NCBI RefSeq assembly: GCF_050571805.1
Contig: NZ_CP192219.1
Source of the DNA: Halodesulfovibrio aestuarii
GTDB lineage: Bacteria > Desulfobacterota > Desulfovibrionia > Desulfovibrionales > Desulfovibrionaceae
DNA length: 64,000 bases
Direction: 5' to 3' (one strand)
In this document: in pieces, positions 17,931 through 26,186 of the stretch
Position numbering within the stretch: position 1 is the first letter of the stretch
How the letters are laid out: every line of letters starts with the position of its first letter
Program-made: the position numbers and the translations under genes
The notes under the pieces: model-generated
What the model was told of the DNA's origin: nothing
Databases searched by the model: none
The model's input: the letters and a program-made list of their open reading frames with translations, nothing else

Positions 17931-18308
17931 CTAGTTAGAACAGCAGGAATCATTACGCTGTTTCCGGCAAATTTCTTCAGGGTCGCAGGAAAGAATAGTG
18001 CGTAGCTGCTCACGGTCTTGCTGTAATTCTTTAGAGGTGATTGCTTTTTCATGAATCCAGTCTAGAAGTTGTTGGGAATATTCAATCCCTTTCCCAAGGC
18101 GGTAAAAGACCCAACGTCCTTCTTTTCTAAATTGCACAAGCTCTGCGTTATGCAAGATGCCTAAATGACGTGAAACAGTAGCGCCGGCTATCCCCAACAG
18201 TTCTGTAAGTTGACAGGCACATAGTTCGTTGTGTTCCATTAATGCGGCAATTATACGAATTCTGTTTTGATCGGATAGTGCTTTCAGTGTTTGAGTAATT
18301 TTTTGCAT
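17931..18308 (-). CDS. arsR: ArsR-family repressor
   Basis: About 125 residues with a winged helix: LKALSDQNRIRIIAALMEH, then ELCACQLTEL with the metalloid-binding Cys pair at the recognition helix entrance, and GATVSRHLGILHNAELV. Expected to release its operator when arsenite binds. The C-terminus ends in a CC pair that may add metal binding. Of two nearby ATGs (18314, 18308) the second is better spaced from AGGA. First gene of arsRC. Confidence 0.9.
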   Translation of the reverse strand: MQKITQTLKALSDQNRIRIIAALMEHNELCACQLTELLGIAGATVSRHLGILHNAELVQFRKEGRWVFYRLGKGIEYSQQLLDWIHEKAITSKELQQDREQLRTILSCDPEEICRKQRNDSCCSN

Positions 18309-18391
18309 GATCATCCTAGGCAGGTTGCAATAGTATACGCTGCTATCTTGTCAGTTTTGTTACGTGCTGTGCCGGAATAAAATAAAGGGTT

Positions 18392-18401
18392 GATAATTAT
18401 C
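18392..18401. promoter_or_regulatory. GATAATTATC palindrome upstream of arsR
   Basis: A 10-bp perfect palindrome about 85 bp upstream of arsR. It resembles a half of a Fur-type site but is too short to assign. The rest of 18315-18800 shows no gene. Confidence 0.25.
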
Positions 18402-18804
18402 GTGTGCTGTCTTTTTTTTTAGAATTCAAAAGATAATATGCTGATAATGTTGCTAAAAATTGAAAATTTTTTTGTGAAAGATTTATATGTAATATTTAGT
18501 CGGGTAGCTAACTTGTTTTTTTAACTAAGCTGTCAATATTCGTTTGGGAAAACATCATGTGCAGTTGTATTATGTCAGACAGTGAATTGTTATTTCACAC
18601 GCAGTATGTTGTGCTCAACTGTGTAATTTCCCTTTGCCTTGACGGCGCATCCTGTTGTTGTGCTGACAAGTAGTATGCTAAGTATCACTGTATAGATATA
18701 TAGTTTGGGCATAATCTCTCCAATATTTGAATTCGTAGCACAGCATCAGATGATTGGGAATCCGTCAAGCGGTCGCAGGTGAGTTTGATGTGTTGCATAA
18801 ATAA

Positions 18805-18862
18805 AAAAAACCCTCATCAGAGCACACAAATTTTCGTGTACCCAGTGAGGGGTTGTTTTTTG
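18805..18862. terminator. Terminator of the YitT-family gene
   Basis: AACCCTCA and TGAGGGGTT arms with an inner ACAC/GTGT stem and T-runs on both sides (A8 at 18803-18810, T6 after 18856), so it can act in both directions. Confidence 0.7.
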
Positions 18863-18886
18863 AGGAGAAACCTTGCTGGAGGGCTA

Positions 18887-19750
18887 CTAGTACATTTTAC
18901 GCGGGGTAAAGTTAGAACCGACAACAGAAAATGTGTTTTCAACAATGAAGATCGCATTCGGATCAGTATCAAATACAATTGATTCAAGCTGTTTCATGCG
19001 GATGTTATCTGTAACACAGAACAGCATACTTACTGCTTTACCAGAGTAGGAGCCTGTGCCCCATACCAGTGTGCCGTTAAGGCGACGAGCTTGCCGCATT
19101 TGTTCAATAATTTGCTCATTTTTATAGGAGATTATGCGCACACCCTTTTTTTGGTTGAACATGGACAGCGCGTACTCAGTAACCAATGAACTGAGAAAAA
19201 GCATAATAACTGTAGTTACAACGAGATCAGGGTTAAAGCGAACGGCAATCAGGCTCATGAGAACGGCATTGATAATGAAGTAAAACACCCCGATACGCAG
19301 GCCATATTTTTTGTTCAGGATAACTGCAAGAACATCAAAACCCCCACCGGCACCGAAGGAACGCAGAATGATGCCGCTACCAAGCCCCATAATTACACCT
19401 GCAGCAATGGACGCAAGCAGCCTGTCCTGAATGTGAAGATCCAGTGTAAAATATTGTGTAAGGAACGTTATCAGCAGCATGCAATACAAGTTCAACAAAA
19501 AGAATCTCTTGCCAACACTGCGCCATGCGATGACGAAGATTGGAATGTTAAACATGAGATACCATTGGGACGTTGTAAATGTATCGCTAAGGTAACTTCC
19601 GAGAACAGCAAATCCATACAGCCCCGCAGGAATAAAATCGTGATGTATGGCAATGCCGTTATATCCAATTATAAAAATAATTGCGCCAAAGGTGAGAAGG
19701 AAAATGTTCCACGAAAGGGAGTAGGCAAGAGCATGACGGTTAAACTGCAT
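18887..19750 (-). CDS. YitT-family membrane protein (DUF161 plus DUF2179)
   Basis: 287 residues: five or six membrane helices in the first 200 (one with GLGSGIILRSFGAGGGFDVLA, the typical glycine-rich turn), then a soluble DUF2179 domain of about 80 residues that starts near GVRIISYKNEQIIEQM and contains SGKAVSMLFCVT. Function unknown; transporter-like roles have been suggested for the family. Stands alone. Confidence 0.85.
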   Translation of the reverse strand: MQFNRHALAYSLSWNIFLLTFGAIIFIIGYNGIAIHHDFIPAGLYGFAVLGSYLSDTFTTSQWYLMFNIPIFVIAWRSVGKRFFLLNLYCMLLITFLTQYFTLDLHIQDRLLASIAAGVIMGLGSGIILRSFGAGGGFDVLAVILNKKYGLRIGVFYFIINAVLMSLIAVRFNPDLVVTTVIMLFLSSLVTEYALSMFNQKKGVRIISYKNEQIIEQMRQARRLNGTLVWGTGSYSGKAVSMLFCVTDNIRMKQLESIVFDTDPNAIFIVENTFSVVGSNFTPRKMY

Positions 19751-19890
19751 TGTGCTTTCCTTTAGTTTTACAGCTTAGATTGTGCTCCGGTATGGCCGGT
19801 TTCAGAGTATTCTGTGCGCTCAATAACGTTTTGCCCATACAAGACCATGTTCACAGCGTGAAATGGCGTAGCAGGCATTGATAGATCCAT

Positions 19891-19925
19891 AAAAAAAGGC
19901 TCGAGAACGTATGTTCCGAGCCTTT
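19891..19925 (-). terminator. Terminator without an assigned gene
   Basis: AAAGGCTCG and CGAGCCTTT arms with an inner GAAC/GTTC stem; on the minus strand seven T residues follow. The only leftward gene upstream (TadZ-like, ending at 20446) appears to have its own terminator at 20265-20306, so this may end a small untranslated RNA from 19930-20260. Confidence 0.6.
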
Positions 19926-20264
19926 GTAATAACAGAAAACGTCGCAGCTTATCGTTGCTGCGAATAGCTATGCGTAGTCCAAGACTCATGAAATACGCAC
20001 GCAAAAAGACCTTCCAGACTGGAAAGTGTAATTTGTTTATTCGTAAACTGCGTATTCTGCATACAAAAGCCTTGGTTAAAAACTATAAAAAGAAGTAGCA
20101 GTAATATTGCTACCCGCGTCTGAACTCGGGCTAAATATCTGATACTGTGCTCAGCGTCCAGAGGAAAAAAGCTTTTTTTTGATAAATATTTTTTTCACAA
20201 AGAAGTTGCTTTGGTTAGAGGGGGATATAGGCAAATTGAACGTATTATTTTTTGCTGAAGAATA

Positions 20265-20306
20265 TAAAAAAAGTCCGAAAAGCGTGCTTTTTCTATTTTT
20301 GCTCCG
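20265..20306 (-). terminator. Probable terminator of the TadZ-like gene
   Basis: On the minus strand, AAAAGC-AC-GCTTTT with outer CCG/CGG pairing is followed by CTTTTTTT. About 140 nt after the stop codon. Confidence 0.5.
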
Positions 20307-20445
20307 GATTTTATGAAATCCACGATGGAAATAAGGTGCAGCGTGGTCGATGCATAGTATAGAACTCTGCGTTGTACCTATTAAGTTTTAGGGATGAATT
20401 TGCAATGTTGTCCTTTTCTTAATCATAATATTTGATTCAGGATAG

Positions 20446-21582
20446 CTAAGATTCGCTTTCTTTATTTTCCTCTGGACATTCGTGTTGCTGCAGTAAGGCG
20501 GCAAGTTCTTTAAGGCTGACCGTGAGTGGAGCATCTGGGAATAAAAGGCAATAAGGTGTTCCGTCGTTAATCGCGATGAACGTTCCCTTCTGATCTTCCG
20601 GTAGACAGGTGATACAATCAACACCAGCGGTTTTTTCTATTTCAAATTTTGACAGTGTGTTGCCGGCAATACATCCGGTGAGAACAAGCGAGAGTTTGCA
20701 GAAGTTCTCAAATCCACCTGCTGAAATTGTTTCAACAAACCGCTTTGCGCTTCTCATGCAGGGTTTTGTAGGCATGGTAATAAGCAAGCTGTCATCAGCC
20801 ATTTCCATTACTCTGTAGAGTCCTGCATCAACACGGCTGCCCATATCAATAACAATTGTTTCAAATGCGTCTGCTGCAGCCATAAGCGTTGCAGATACTG
20901 TTTCAGGAACAACTGTCCCTGCTCCCATAGTTATTTCAGGCGCAACCAGTGCGAGAATGCCGCTGCTGTGATGATACATGGCACTTTTAATAAATGATGC
21001 ATTCATTTGGCTTAAATCTCTCACCGCATGGCGTCTGTCACGTTTGGACGGTGTATTTAGGAATGTGGCGACATCGCCGTAAGGTCTTGAAAAGTCGAAT
21101 AAACCAACCCGTTTCCCTTCTTGTGCAAAACAAGCGGCAAGGTTTACAGCTACTGAGGTTGTACCAGAACCTCCACGTGCGCCCATAACGGAAATTACTT
21201 TTGGGCGAGATGCTTTGCTTGGGTCAACTAAGCGGGTTGCCATGTAGTCTTGCAATGCCCGTTCTAAAATTAATTTGCTTTGAGGATAACTAAAGAAATC
21301 CCGTGCACCTGCTACTAATGCATCGTGTTTATCAGCGGTTGTGTACTGTGATGCACTGACATACACCGCGCCATAGTTGTGTTTTTTAGCCTCAACTATG
21401 CGCTCTGTAATTTCTTTAGAATATGTTGTGCAGCCTATGATAAGAACTTCAGGCTTGATAATCTCAAGCGTATTTACAAGATGCGTGAATGAGATTTCAC
21501 AAAGCATAGTATGTAACGTGCCTGCAATCGCCGGATCACATGCTTCAAGTTTTATATATAGTGCTTCTTCAATTGTAGGCAT
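20446..21582 (-). CDS. TadZ/CpaE-like MinD/ParA-family ATPase
   Basis: 378 residues. An atypical receiver-like N-terminal domain (about 1-120, with LVAGARDFFSYP near its end) is followed by a ParA/MinD ATPase domain: deviant Walker A GARGGSGTTSVAVNLA near 134-149, DFSRPYGDVATF, and FETIVIDMGSRVD as Walker B. Proteins of this shape place the Tad/Flp pilus machine at a cell pole. No other tad genes are near; a prepilin peptidase is encoded 13 kb away. Downstream of a possible 56-residue membrane protein gene. Confidence 0.8.
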   Translation of the reverse strand: MPTIEEALYIKLEACDPAIAGTLHTMLCEISFTHLVNTLEIIKPEVLIIGCTTYSKEITERIVEAKKHNYGAVYVSASQYTTADKHDALVAGARDFFSYPQSKLILERALQDYMATRLVDPSKASRPKVISVMGARGGSGTTSVAVNLAACFAQEGKRVGLFDFSRPYGDVATFLNTPSKRDRRHAVRDLSQMNASFIKSAMYHHSSGILALVAPEITMGAGTVVPETVSATLMAAADAFETIVIDMGSRVDAGLYRVMEMADDSLLITMPTKPCMRSAKRFVETISAGGFENFCKLSLVLTGCIAGNTLSKFEIEKTAGVDCITCLPEDQKGTFIAINDGTPYCLLFPDAPLTVSLKELAALLQQHECPEENKESES

Positions 21583-21645
21583 AAATTCCTCCGCTTACTT
21601 CTGTAGGGAAAAACGAAGTATACTGTTTACAACATGGAATTGTAA

Positions 21646-21816
21646 TCATTTTTCGATGTTTTGCTCTTCAGTAAATGTCTTTTCTGCATTTGGAATATCT
21701 TTGTGAGTTGTATCGTTCAGAATTCGCCATGTACCTATTGCAAAAGTAATACAAAGTATAATGAACAAAACATTTCGTAATGAACGAAAATGGGAAGCTT
21801 TTGGATCTTGAACCAT
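21646..21816 (-). CDS. Possible small membrane protein (56 residues)
   Basis: One hydrophobic helix (SLRNVLFIILCITFAIGTW) between a basic N-terminus and an acidic, polar C-terminus. A GGGGA lies 7 nt upstream of the ATG at 21816, and it is read in the same direction as the TadZ-like gene, 63 nt upstream of it. No family recognised. The 5' extension to 21960 looks non-coding in composition. Confidence 0.4.
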   Translation of the reverse strand: MVQDPKASHFRSLRNVLFIILCITFAIGTWRILNDTTHKDIPNAEKTFTEEQNIEK

Positions 21817-22274
21817 TTCTAATCCCCAAAATAAAATGAATAATATATTACTGTAAGACGGTATGGGTGAGTGTGTTGGTAATGCTACTGGCAGTGTAAT
21901 ATGTGAGCATGGCAAGAACATATGATATTGGAACTGTATATTTTTATTGGATAGATGCATTTTAGATTTTTATCGGTGCTTAAATATGAGTGACTTTGTG
22001 CTTAGCTAGAGAGTTTGGAGTGCTAAATAAGTTGATTTTTTTAGTTTTATTTAATAAAAAAAGGATGTTGAGTGTGTTTGATTGTGTTGATCGCTCAATC
22101 AGTATTATTTAATCGTTTGTCCTATGGTTTAAAAAAATTAAAGAGTGATGAATAGAAACCGATGGAGGATATAGAGTTTCCTTATAAAAAGGAGTACGTG
22201 GGTGGTAGTCGTGAAGAGTGTTCGTGCAAGCGTAGGGAAGTGTGCGAATGTTCTTCCAAAAAGGGAGAAAAGAT

Positions 22275-22724
22275 ATGCAAAACCAGAGAGTCCTTTTTGT
22301 TGCTCTCATATTGGTTCTGTGCGTGCCATGTTTTGCGTTCGCAGCTAAATATGTGGGGTCAGCTGCCTGCGGGGAATGTCATGAAGCAGAACATGGTCGT
22401 TTTATGCAATATTCTAAGAAAGCCACATCGTGGGAGAGTATTGCGGTAATGGCGCCTAAACTTACAAAGGCGGAGCAACAAGAATGCTACGAATGCCATA
22501 CTACTGGATATAAAAAGGGGGGGTTTGTTAGCTACGAAGTGACTCCGGAACTATCAGATGTTGGGTGTGAGACATGTCATGGACCTGGTGCGGCACATGC
22601 TGAAGACGGTGATCCTGATTTGATCAAGCGTAAACCAGATCAAGAAGACTGCGTGGTGTGTCATAATGCAGCACGAGTTAATGATTTTGGGTTTAAGCCG
22701 CTTGTAAACAGCGGTGCACACTAG
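22275..22724 (+). CDS. Periplasmic tetraheme c-type cytochrome
   Basis: 149 residues with a signal peptide (hydrophobic 6-22, cleavage near AFA-AKY) and four CxxCH heme sites at residues 32-36, 71-75, 98-102 and 126-130. The GSAACGECH start and VGCETCHGPGAAH resemble the cytochrome c554-like group of multiheme proteins. The start at 22275 is 7 nt after GGGAG; an upstream ATG lacks a site. The next gene, a heme-carrying chemoreceptor, starts only 9 nt downstream with AGGAGG, so the two are co-transcribed and may share a redox or gas-sensing job. Confidence 0.92.
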   Translation: MQNQRVLFVALILVLCVPCFAFAAKYVGSAACGECHEAEHGRFMQYSKKATSWESIAVMAPKLTKAEQQECYECHTTGYKKGGFVSYEVTPELSDVGCETCHGPGAAHAEDGDPDLIKRKPDQEDCVVCHNAARVNDFGFKPLVNSGAH

Positions 22725-22733
22725 GAGGACATA

Positions 22734-24752
22734 ATGGCGATACGGGCTTCTTTAGGTGCTAAGATAACACTCTTAATCACCATCATTTCGTTTGTTGTGT
22801 TCTCTATACTTATCGGAACTTCAACATTTCTTCAGCGTGAGGGGATGTTGGAGCAATTAAGTGATTCACTGACACAGACTTCACAACTGGTACAGGAAGC
22901 GATTGAGCGCCCGATGGTTGTCGGCAATGATGAAGGAACGACTGCAGAATTCAGTCGCCTGCGGGATGAATATCCTGACATGAAGATTCATCTTGCAGAT
23001 TACGCAGGCGAAGTAACGTATTCAACCCAGCAAATTAATGTTGCTAAACAGATAGCCGGGGTACTGCCTATTGATGGCTTTGCGGATGTTTCTAAACGGG
23101 CACTGCAAGAAAAGATAACAGAAAACTTGATTATAAGCGGTGGTAGTACCCCCGTTTTTGTCAGGGTCATTTCAATTCCTAACGCGCCTTCCTGTAAGCA
23201 CTGTCACGGTGCTTCCAAGCCAATTCTCGGGCAATTGGTTATTACCAAAGACATATCAGGAACCATGAGTACTATTACCATGCAGATGTACGAGAACATC
23301 GCGATTTCTCTTACCGGGCTGATTGTACTCGTGCTGTGTGTTGTGTTCTTTATTCGCAAAGTCGTTATTAAGCCAATTGAGCATATTACTGCTGCATCTG
23401 ACGCCATTTCAAATGGCGACTTCAATGCACAATTTTTGGTGGAAAGCGAAGATGAGCTCGGGAATTTATCTAACAACCTTGGGGGAATGGTTGAAAAACT
23501 TAAAGTCGAGCTTGGTTTTTCAAAAGGGGTCCTGCGTGGCATGACAGCACCAATTTTGATTTGTGATGTCGACCGAAACGTTACATCTACCAATCAGAAA
23601 GCCATTGATCTTATGGGGATTTCAGGAACACCTATTGATTATAAAGGTGTTCCGGTTTCTAAGTTTATCGTTAACGACCCTTGCTGTGATCGTATTATTA
23701 ATGATGTAATTACGTCGTGTAAGCCTTCCACTGGTAATGAAGGTGATCTTGAAAACTTTGTGGGTGAACAGCTAACTCTTATTTTTGATGCTGCTCCTAT
23801 CTATGACTTAGATGGAAAAATGCTTGGTGTCTTTGTGATGATAACAGATATGACAACCATGCGCAGGCAACAACGTAGGGTGGAAGAACAGAATCAGAAA
23901 ATTACCCATGCAGCGAAGTCTGCTCAGGATATCTCAGAGCAGGTATCGTCTGCATCTGAGGAACTTGCCGCGCAGATTCGTCAATCCAGTAATGGTGCTG
24001 ACGAGCAACAGAAACTAACAGGAGAATCTGCAAGCGCAATGACGCAAATGAATGCGTCTGTTCTTGAGGTTGCCCGTAATGCTTCTGATGCTGCGGAACT
24101 TGCTGCACAAACGCAGGAAAAGGCCGCAGAAGGTGGGCAGATTGTTGCTCAGGCTGTGGATAAAATTCATGCTGTTGCAGAGCAGGCACAGGCTTTGAAA
24201 GAAGAAATGAGTGTGCTTGGTTCCCGCGCTGATGGAATTGGTCAGATTATTACCGTAATTGAAGATATTGCAGACCAGACTAACTTACTTGCATTGAATG
24301 CGGCTATTGAAGCTGCGCGTGCTGGTGATGCTGGTCGAGGTTTTGCTGTGGTGGCAGATGAAGTGCGCAAACTTGCAGAAAAAACAATGAATGCTACTCG
24401 CCAAGTTGTTGAATATGTAGGTGCAATTCAAACCAGCACACACCAGAACGTTGAAGCAACTGAAAAGGCTGTTGAACTTGTAGGGGATTCTACGGAACTG
24501 GCTGCCCGCTCAGGTGAAGCATTGAAGTCAATTATGGGAATGGTAGAAGCAACTTCGGATCAGGTTCGTGCTATTGCCACTGCTTCTGAAGAGCAGTCAG
24601 CGGCAAGTGAACAGATCAACAGTTCTGTAACTGTTATCAGTGATATCTCTGAACAGACAGCTGCCGCTATGACGGAATCGACGGTTGCCGTTGAGGCTGT
24701 GGCACAGCTTGCGTTGGATTTGAATGGTATTATTGAGAATATGCGTTCTTAA
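22734..24752 (+). CDS. Methyl-accepting chemotaxis protein with a periplasmic c-type heme site
   Basis: 672 residues: membrane helix (about 12-33), periplasmic sensor (34-182), second helix (about 187-206), HAMP (207-260), PAS-like region (about 265-375) and MCP signalling domain with the hairpin tip EDIADQTNLLALNAAIEAARAG near 503-524. The periplasmic part holds CKHCH at 154-158, a heme-attachment site, as in the Desulfovibrio redox/oxygen receptor DcrA and DUF3365-type sensors. Signals go to CheA/CheW outside this window. Follows the tetraheme cytochrome gene by 9 nt. Confidence 0.93.
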   Translation: MAIRASLGAKITLLITIISFVVFSILIGTSTFLQREGMLEQLSDSLTQTSQLVQEAIERPMVVGNDEGTTAEFSRLRDEYPDMKIHLADYAGEVTYSTQQINVAKQIAGVLPIDGFADVSKRALQEKITENLIISGGSTPVFVRVISIPNAPSCKHCHGASKPILGQLVITKDISGTMSTITMQMYENIAISLTGLIVLVLCVVFFIRKVVIKPIEHITAASDAISNGDFNAQFLVESEDELGNLSNNLGGMVEKLKVELGFSKGVLRGMTAPILICDVDRNVTSTNQKAIDLMGISGTPIDYKGVPVSKFIVNDPCCDRIINDVITSCKPSTGNEGDLENFVGEQLTLIFDAAPIYDLDGKMLGVFVMITDMTTMRRQQRRVEEQNQKITHAAKSAQDISEQVSSASEELAAQIRQSSNGADEQQKLTGESASAMTQMNASVLEVARNASDAAELAAQTQEKAAEGGQIVAQAVDKIHAVAEQAQALKEEMSVLGSRADGIGQIITVIEDIADQTNLLALNAAIEAARAGDAGRGFAVVADEVRKLAEKTMNATRQVVEYVGAIQTSTHQNVEATEKAVELVGDSTELAARSGEALKSIMGMVEATSDQVRAIATASEEQSAASEQINSSVTVISDISEQTAAAMTESTVAVEAVAQLALDLNGIIENMRS

Positions 24753-24858
24753 CTTGAAGGATAATTGCATTCTGCCGCACGTCGTAGTCTTCTGCTTTTT
24801 ACTGGAAGGCAAGGTGATGGCGCCGGTCATTGTGCTTAGCAGGTTGCATAGATGAAAT

Positions 24859-24891
24859 AAAAAAGGATGGAGCATGCTCCATCCTTTTTTT
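24859..24891. terminator. Bidirectional terminator
   Basis: Perfect palindrome around GGATGGAGCATGCTCCATCC flanked by A6 and T7, between the convergent chemoreceptor and hypothetical genes. Confidence 0.92.
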
Positions 24892-24900
24892 ATTGTAAAA

Positions 24901-25299
24901 TTAAAGTGCCTTTGAGGTGAAAGGCTTAACAGTCGGTTGCTTGTAGGAAGTGCTACCTTTCTGGTTGTTGAGTATTGTCTGAAATGCATTATCACGCTTG
25001 GCAGCTCTGTTGATGAATTCATCAGCTATTTTTGTAGGTCCGTTGCATTCGTTAACAAGGTAGTGCTGTAGATGCTCTGCTTCAGAAAAGCTCAGGGCTC
25101 CGTACAGCGTACGTCTGTTAGGGTAGTTGATATGGAATGTGGAGGACAGGATGAATTTTCCGATTGAGGTTTTGTACAGTTTCAGTTCCCACCAATTTGG
25201 AGTTACGCCCATTACTTCTCTGTCATCAAGGCTCACAAGTAACTCACCAGTAAATACTAGGTTTTCTTTGCCATTTCTTTTTAAGGAAACTGTCTGCAT
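24901..25299 (-). CDS. Hypothetical protein (132 residues)
   Basis: AGGAG lies 6 nt before the ATG, composition is soluble and slightly basic, and no signal peptide or membrane helix is seen. The first 70 residues have alternating hydrophobic and polar residues (VSLDDREVMGVTPNWWELKLYKT), suggesting a beta-rich fold; the C-terminus is polar and probably loose. No family recognised. It is the first gene downstream of the glycine riboswitch on the same strand, but about 500 nt and two hairpins lie between. Confidence 0.65.
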   Translation of the reverse strand: MQTVSLKRNGKENLVFTGELLVSLDDREVMGVTPNWWELKLYKTSIGKFILSSTFHINYPNRRTLYGALSFSEAEHLQHYLVNECNGPTKIADEFINRAAKRDNAFQTILNNQKGSTSYKQPTVKPFTSKAL

Positions 25300-25556
25300 A
25301 GTAAGCTCCTGTGAAGATAAAACTTCTTATATTTAAAGTACTGGTAACGGCAGAAAAAAACGATAAAAACAAAACACTATTAATAGCTTCACCTAATGTC
25401 ATAAAAAAAAGAGGACTATGAAAGTGTAGTGCTTTTTTTATGCAGGTGTAGCAATGATAATGTTTACACTGCCGTAACATACTAAATAGAAAAGAAGGTC
25501 GTATGGCGGGAAAACAAAGACTCGATAAAGGGAAAACGCGGGTGTTATAAAATGCA

Positions 25557-25588
25557 GATGCGCCGGAACTAAAAAGCTCCGGCGCATC
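25557..25588. terminator. GC-rich hairpin downstream of the glycine riboswitch
   Basis: Perfect 11-bp stem, GATGCGCCGGA with TCCGGCGCATC, 10-nt loop. No clear T-run on the minus strand (TGCATTTTAT follows). Two more small stems lie just upstream on the same strand at 25616-25633 (GGGGAAT/ATTCCCC) and 25643-25658 (ATCGC/GCGAT). Confidence 0.5.
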
Positions 25589-25709
25589 GCAACCACAACA
25601 ACAAACCAGTCAGGAGGGGAATCTATATTCCCCTATATATGTATCGCACCTAGGCGATTACAAACGTAATTAAATGCTCCCAGTTTGCTGGCTGTCAAAG
25701 CGTGAACGC

Positions 25710-25735
25710 AAAAAAACAGCCCCGCTAAGCGGTGC
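25710..25735 (-). terminator. Expression-platform terminator of the glycine riboswitch
   Basis: GC(A)CCGC-TTA-GCGG(G)GC stem followed by seven T residues on the minus strand, about 70 nt after the second aptamer. Confidence 0.55.
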
Positions 25736-25804
25736 CTAAATGGAAACGGTGTGACTGAAAAGTGGGACAGAGGACGGCAAAACGCAATATTGGTTTTATG
25801 GGTC

Positions 25805-25977
25805 CACTCTGTCCTTTTACCTGAGAGTTTCACTGCACTGGGAAAGCAGTTTGCTCCTTCGGTGCTCCTTGCGGAGTCTCTCCAGAGGCTCGTCCGAGCA
25901 GCAGTCCTTTTGCCTGAAAGAGTTACATCTTCGGCGCCGTTCCTTTTTTGGGGAAAAAAGGGGGTCTCTCCTGCTGT
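25805..25977 (-). ncRNA. Tandem glycine riboswitch
   Basis: Both aptamers show the conserved core. Aptamer 1: P1 arms CAGCAG (25971-25976) and CTGCTG (25899-25904), with AGGAGAGACC, GGCGCCGAAG and CTTTCAGGCAAAAGGAC. Aptamer 2: P1 arms CTCTG (25883-25887) and CAGAG (25807-25811), with TGGAGAGACTCC, GCACCGAAGGAGCAAAC and CTCTCAGGTAAAAGGACAG. The last GGACAGAG (25807-25814) can instead pair with CTCTGTCC at 25765-25772, a likely switching helix before the terminator at 25710-25735. Such switches normally control glycine cleavage or glycine uptake genes; none is seen downstream on this strand. Confidence 0.9.
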
Positions 25978-26013
25978 CTTCAACCGAGGTCCATATGTTG
26001 AGGCAGACTCTTA

Positions 26014-26040
26014 TTTATCGTGGGCAAATATAAAACGCAA
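26014..26040 (-). promoter_or_regulatory. Possible promoter of the riboswitch transcript
   Basis: TTGCGT, 16-nt spacer, ATAAAT on the minus strand, about 35 nt before the first aptamer. Weak match, position plausible. Confidence 0.3.
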
Positions 26041-26113
26041 CAGAAAATGCGTCATACTAGTCGAAATTCTTGTATTGCGGGAGAATGAAATAGACCCTGA
26101 AATATTTTATATA

Positions 26114-26150
26114 AAAAAACGCCCTGCTTTCGTTGAACAGGGCGTTTTCT
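26114..26150 (-). terminator. Terminator of tgt
   Basis: AAAACGCCCTG and CAGGGCGTTTT arms with T-run on the minus strand, 37 nt after the tgt stop. Confidence 0.88.
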
Positions 26151-26186
26151 TTTGCATTAGACTGTAGAACTGTAATGTGCAGTTCT

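Noticed and set aside
19768..20004. 78-codon leftward frame
   Set aside because: It crosses the terminator hairpin at 19891-19925 and has no ribosome binding site or family resemblance.
25633..25983. 116-codon leftward reading frame
   Set aside because: It lies on top of the glycine riboswitch aptamers and their terminator; the conserved RNA motifs explain the sequence.
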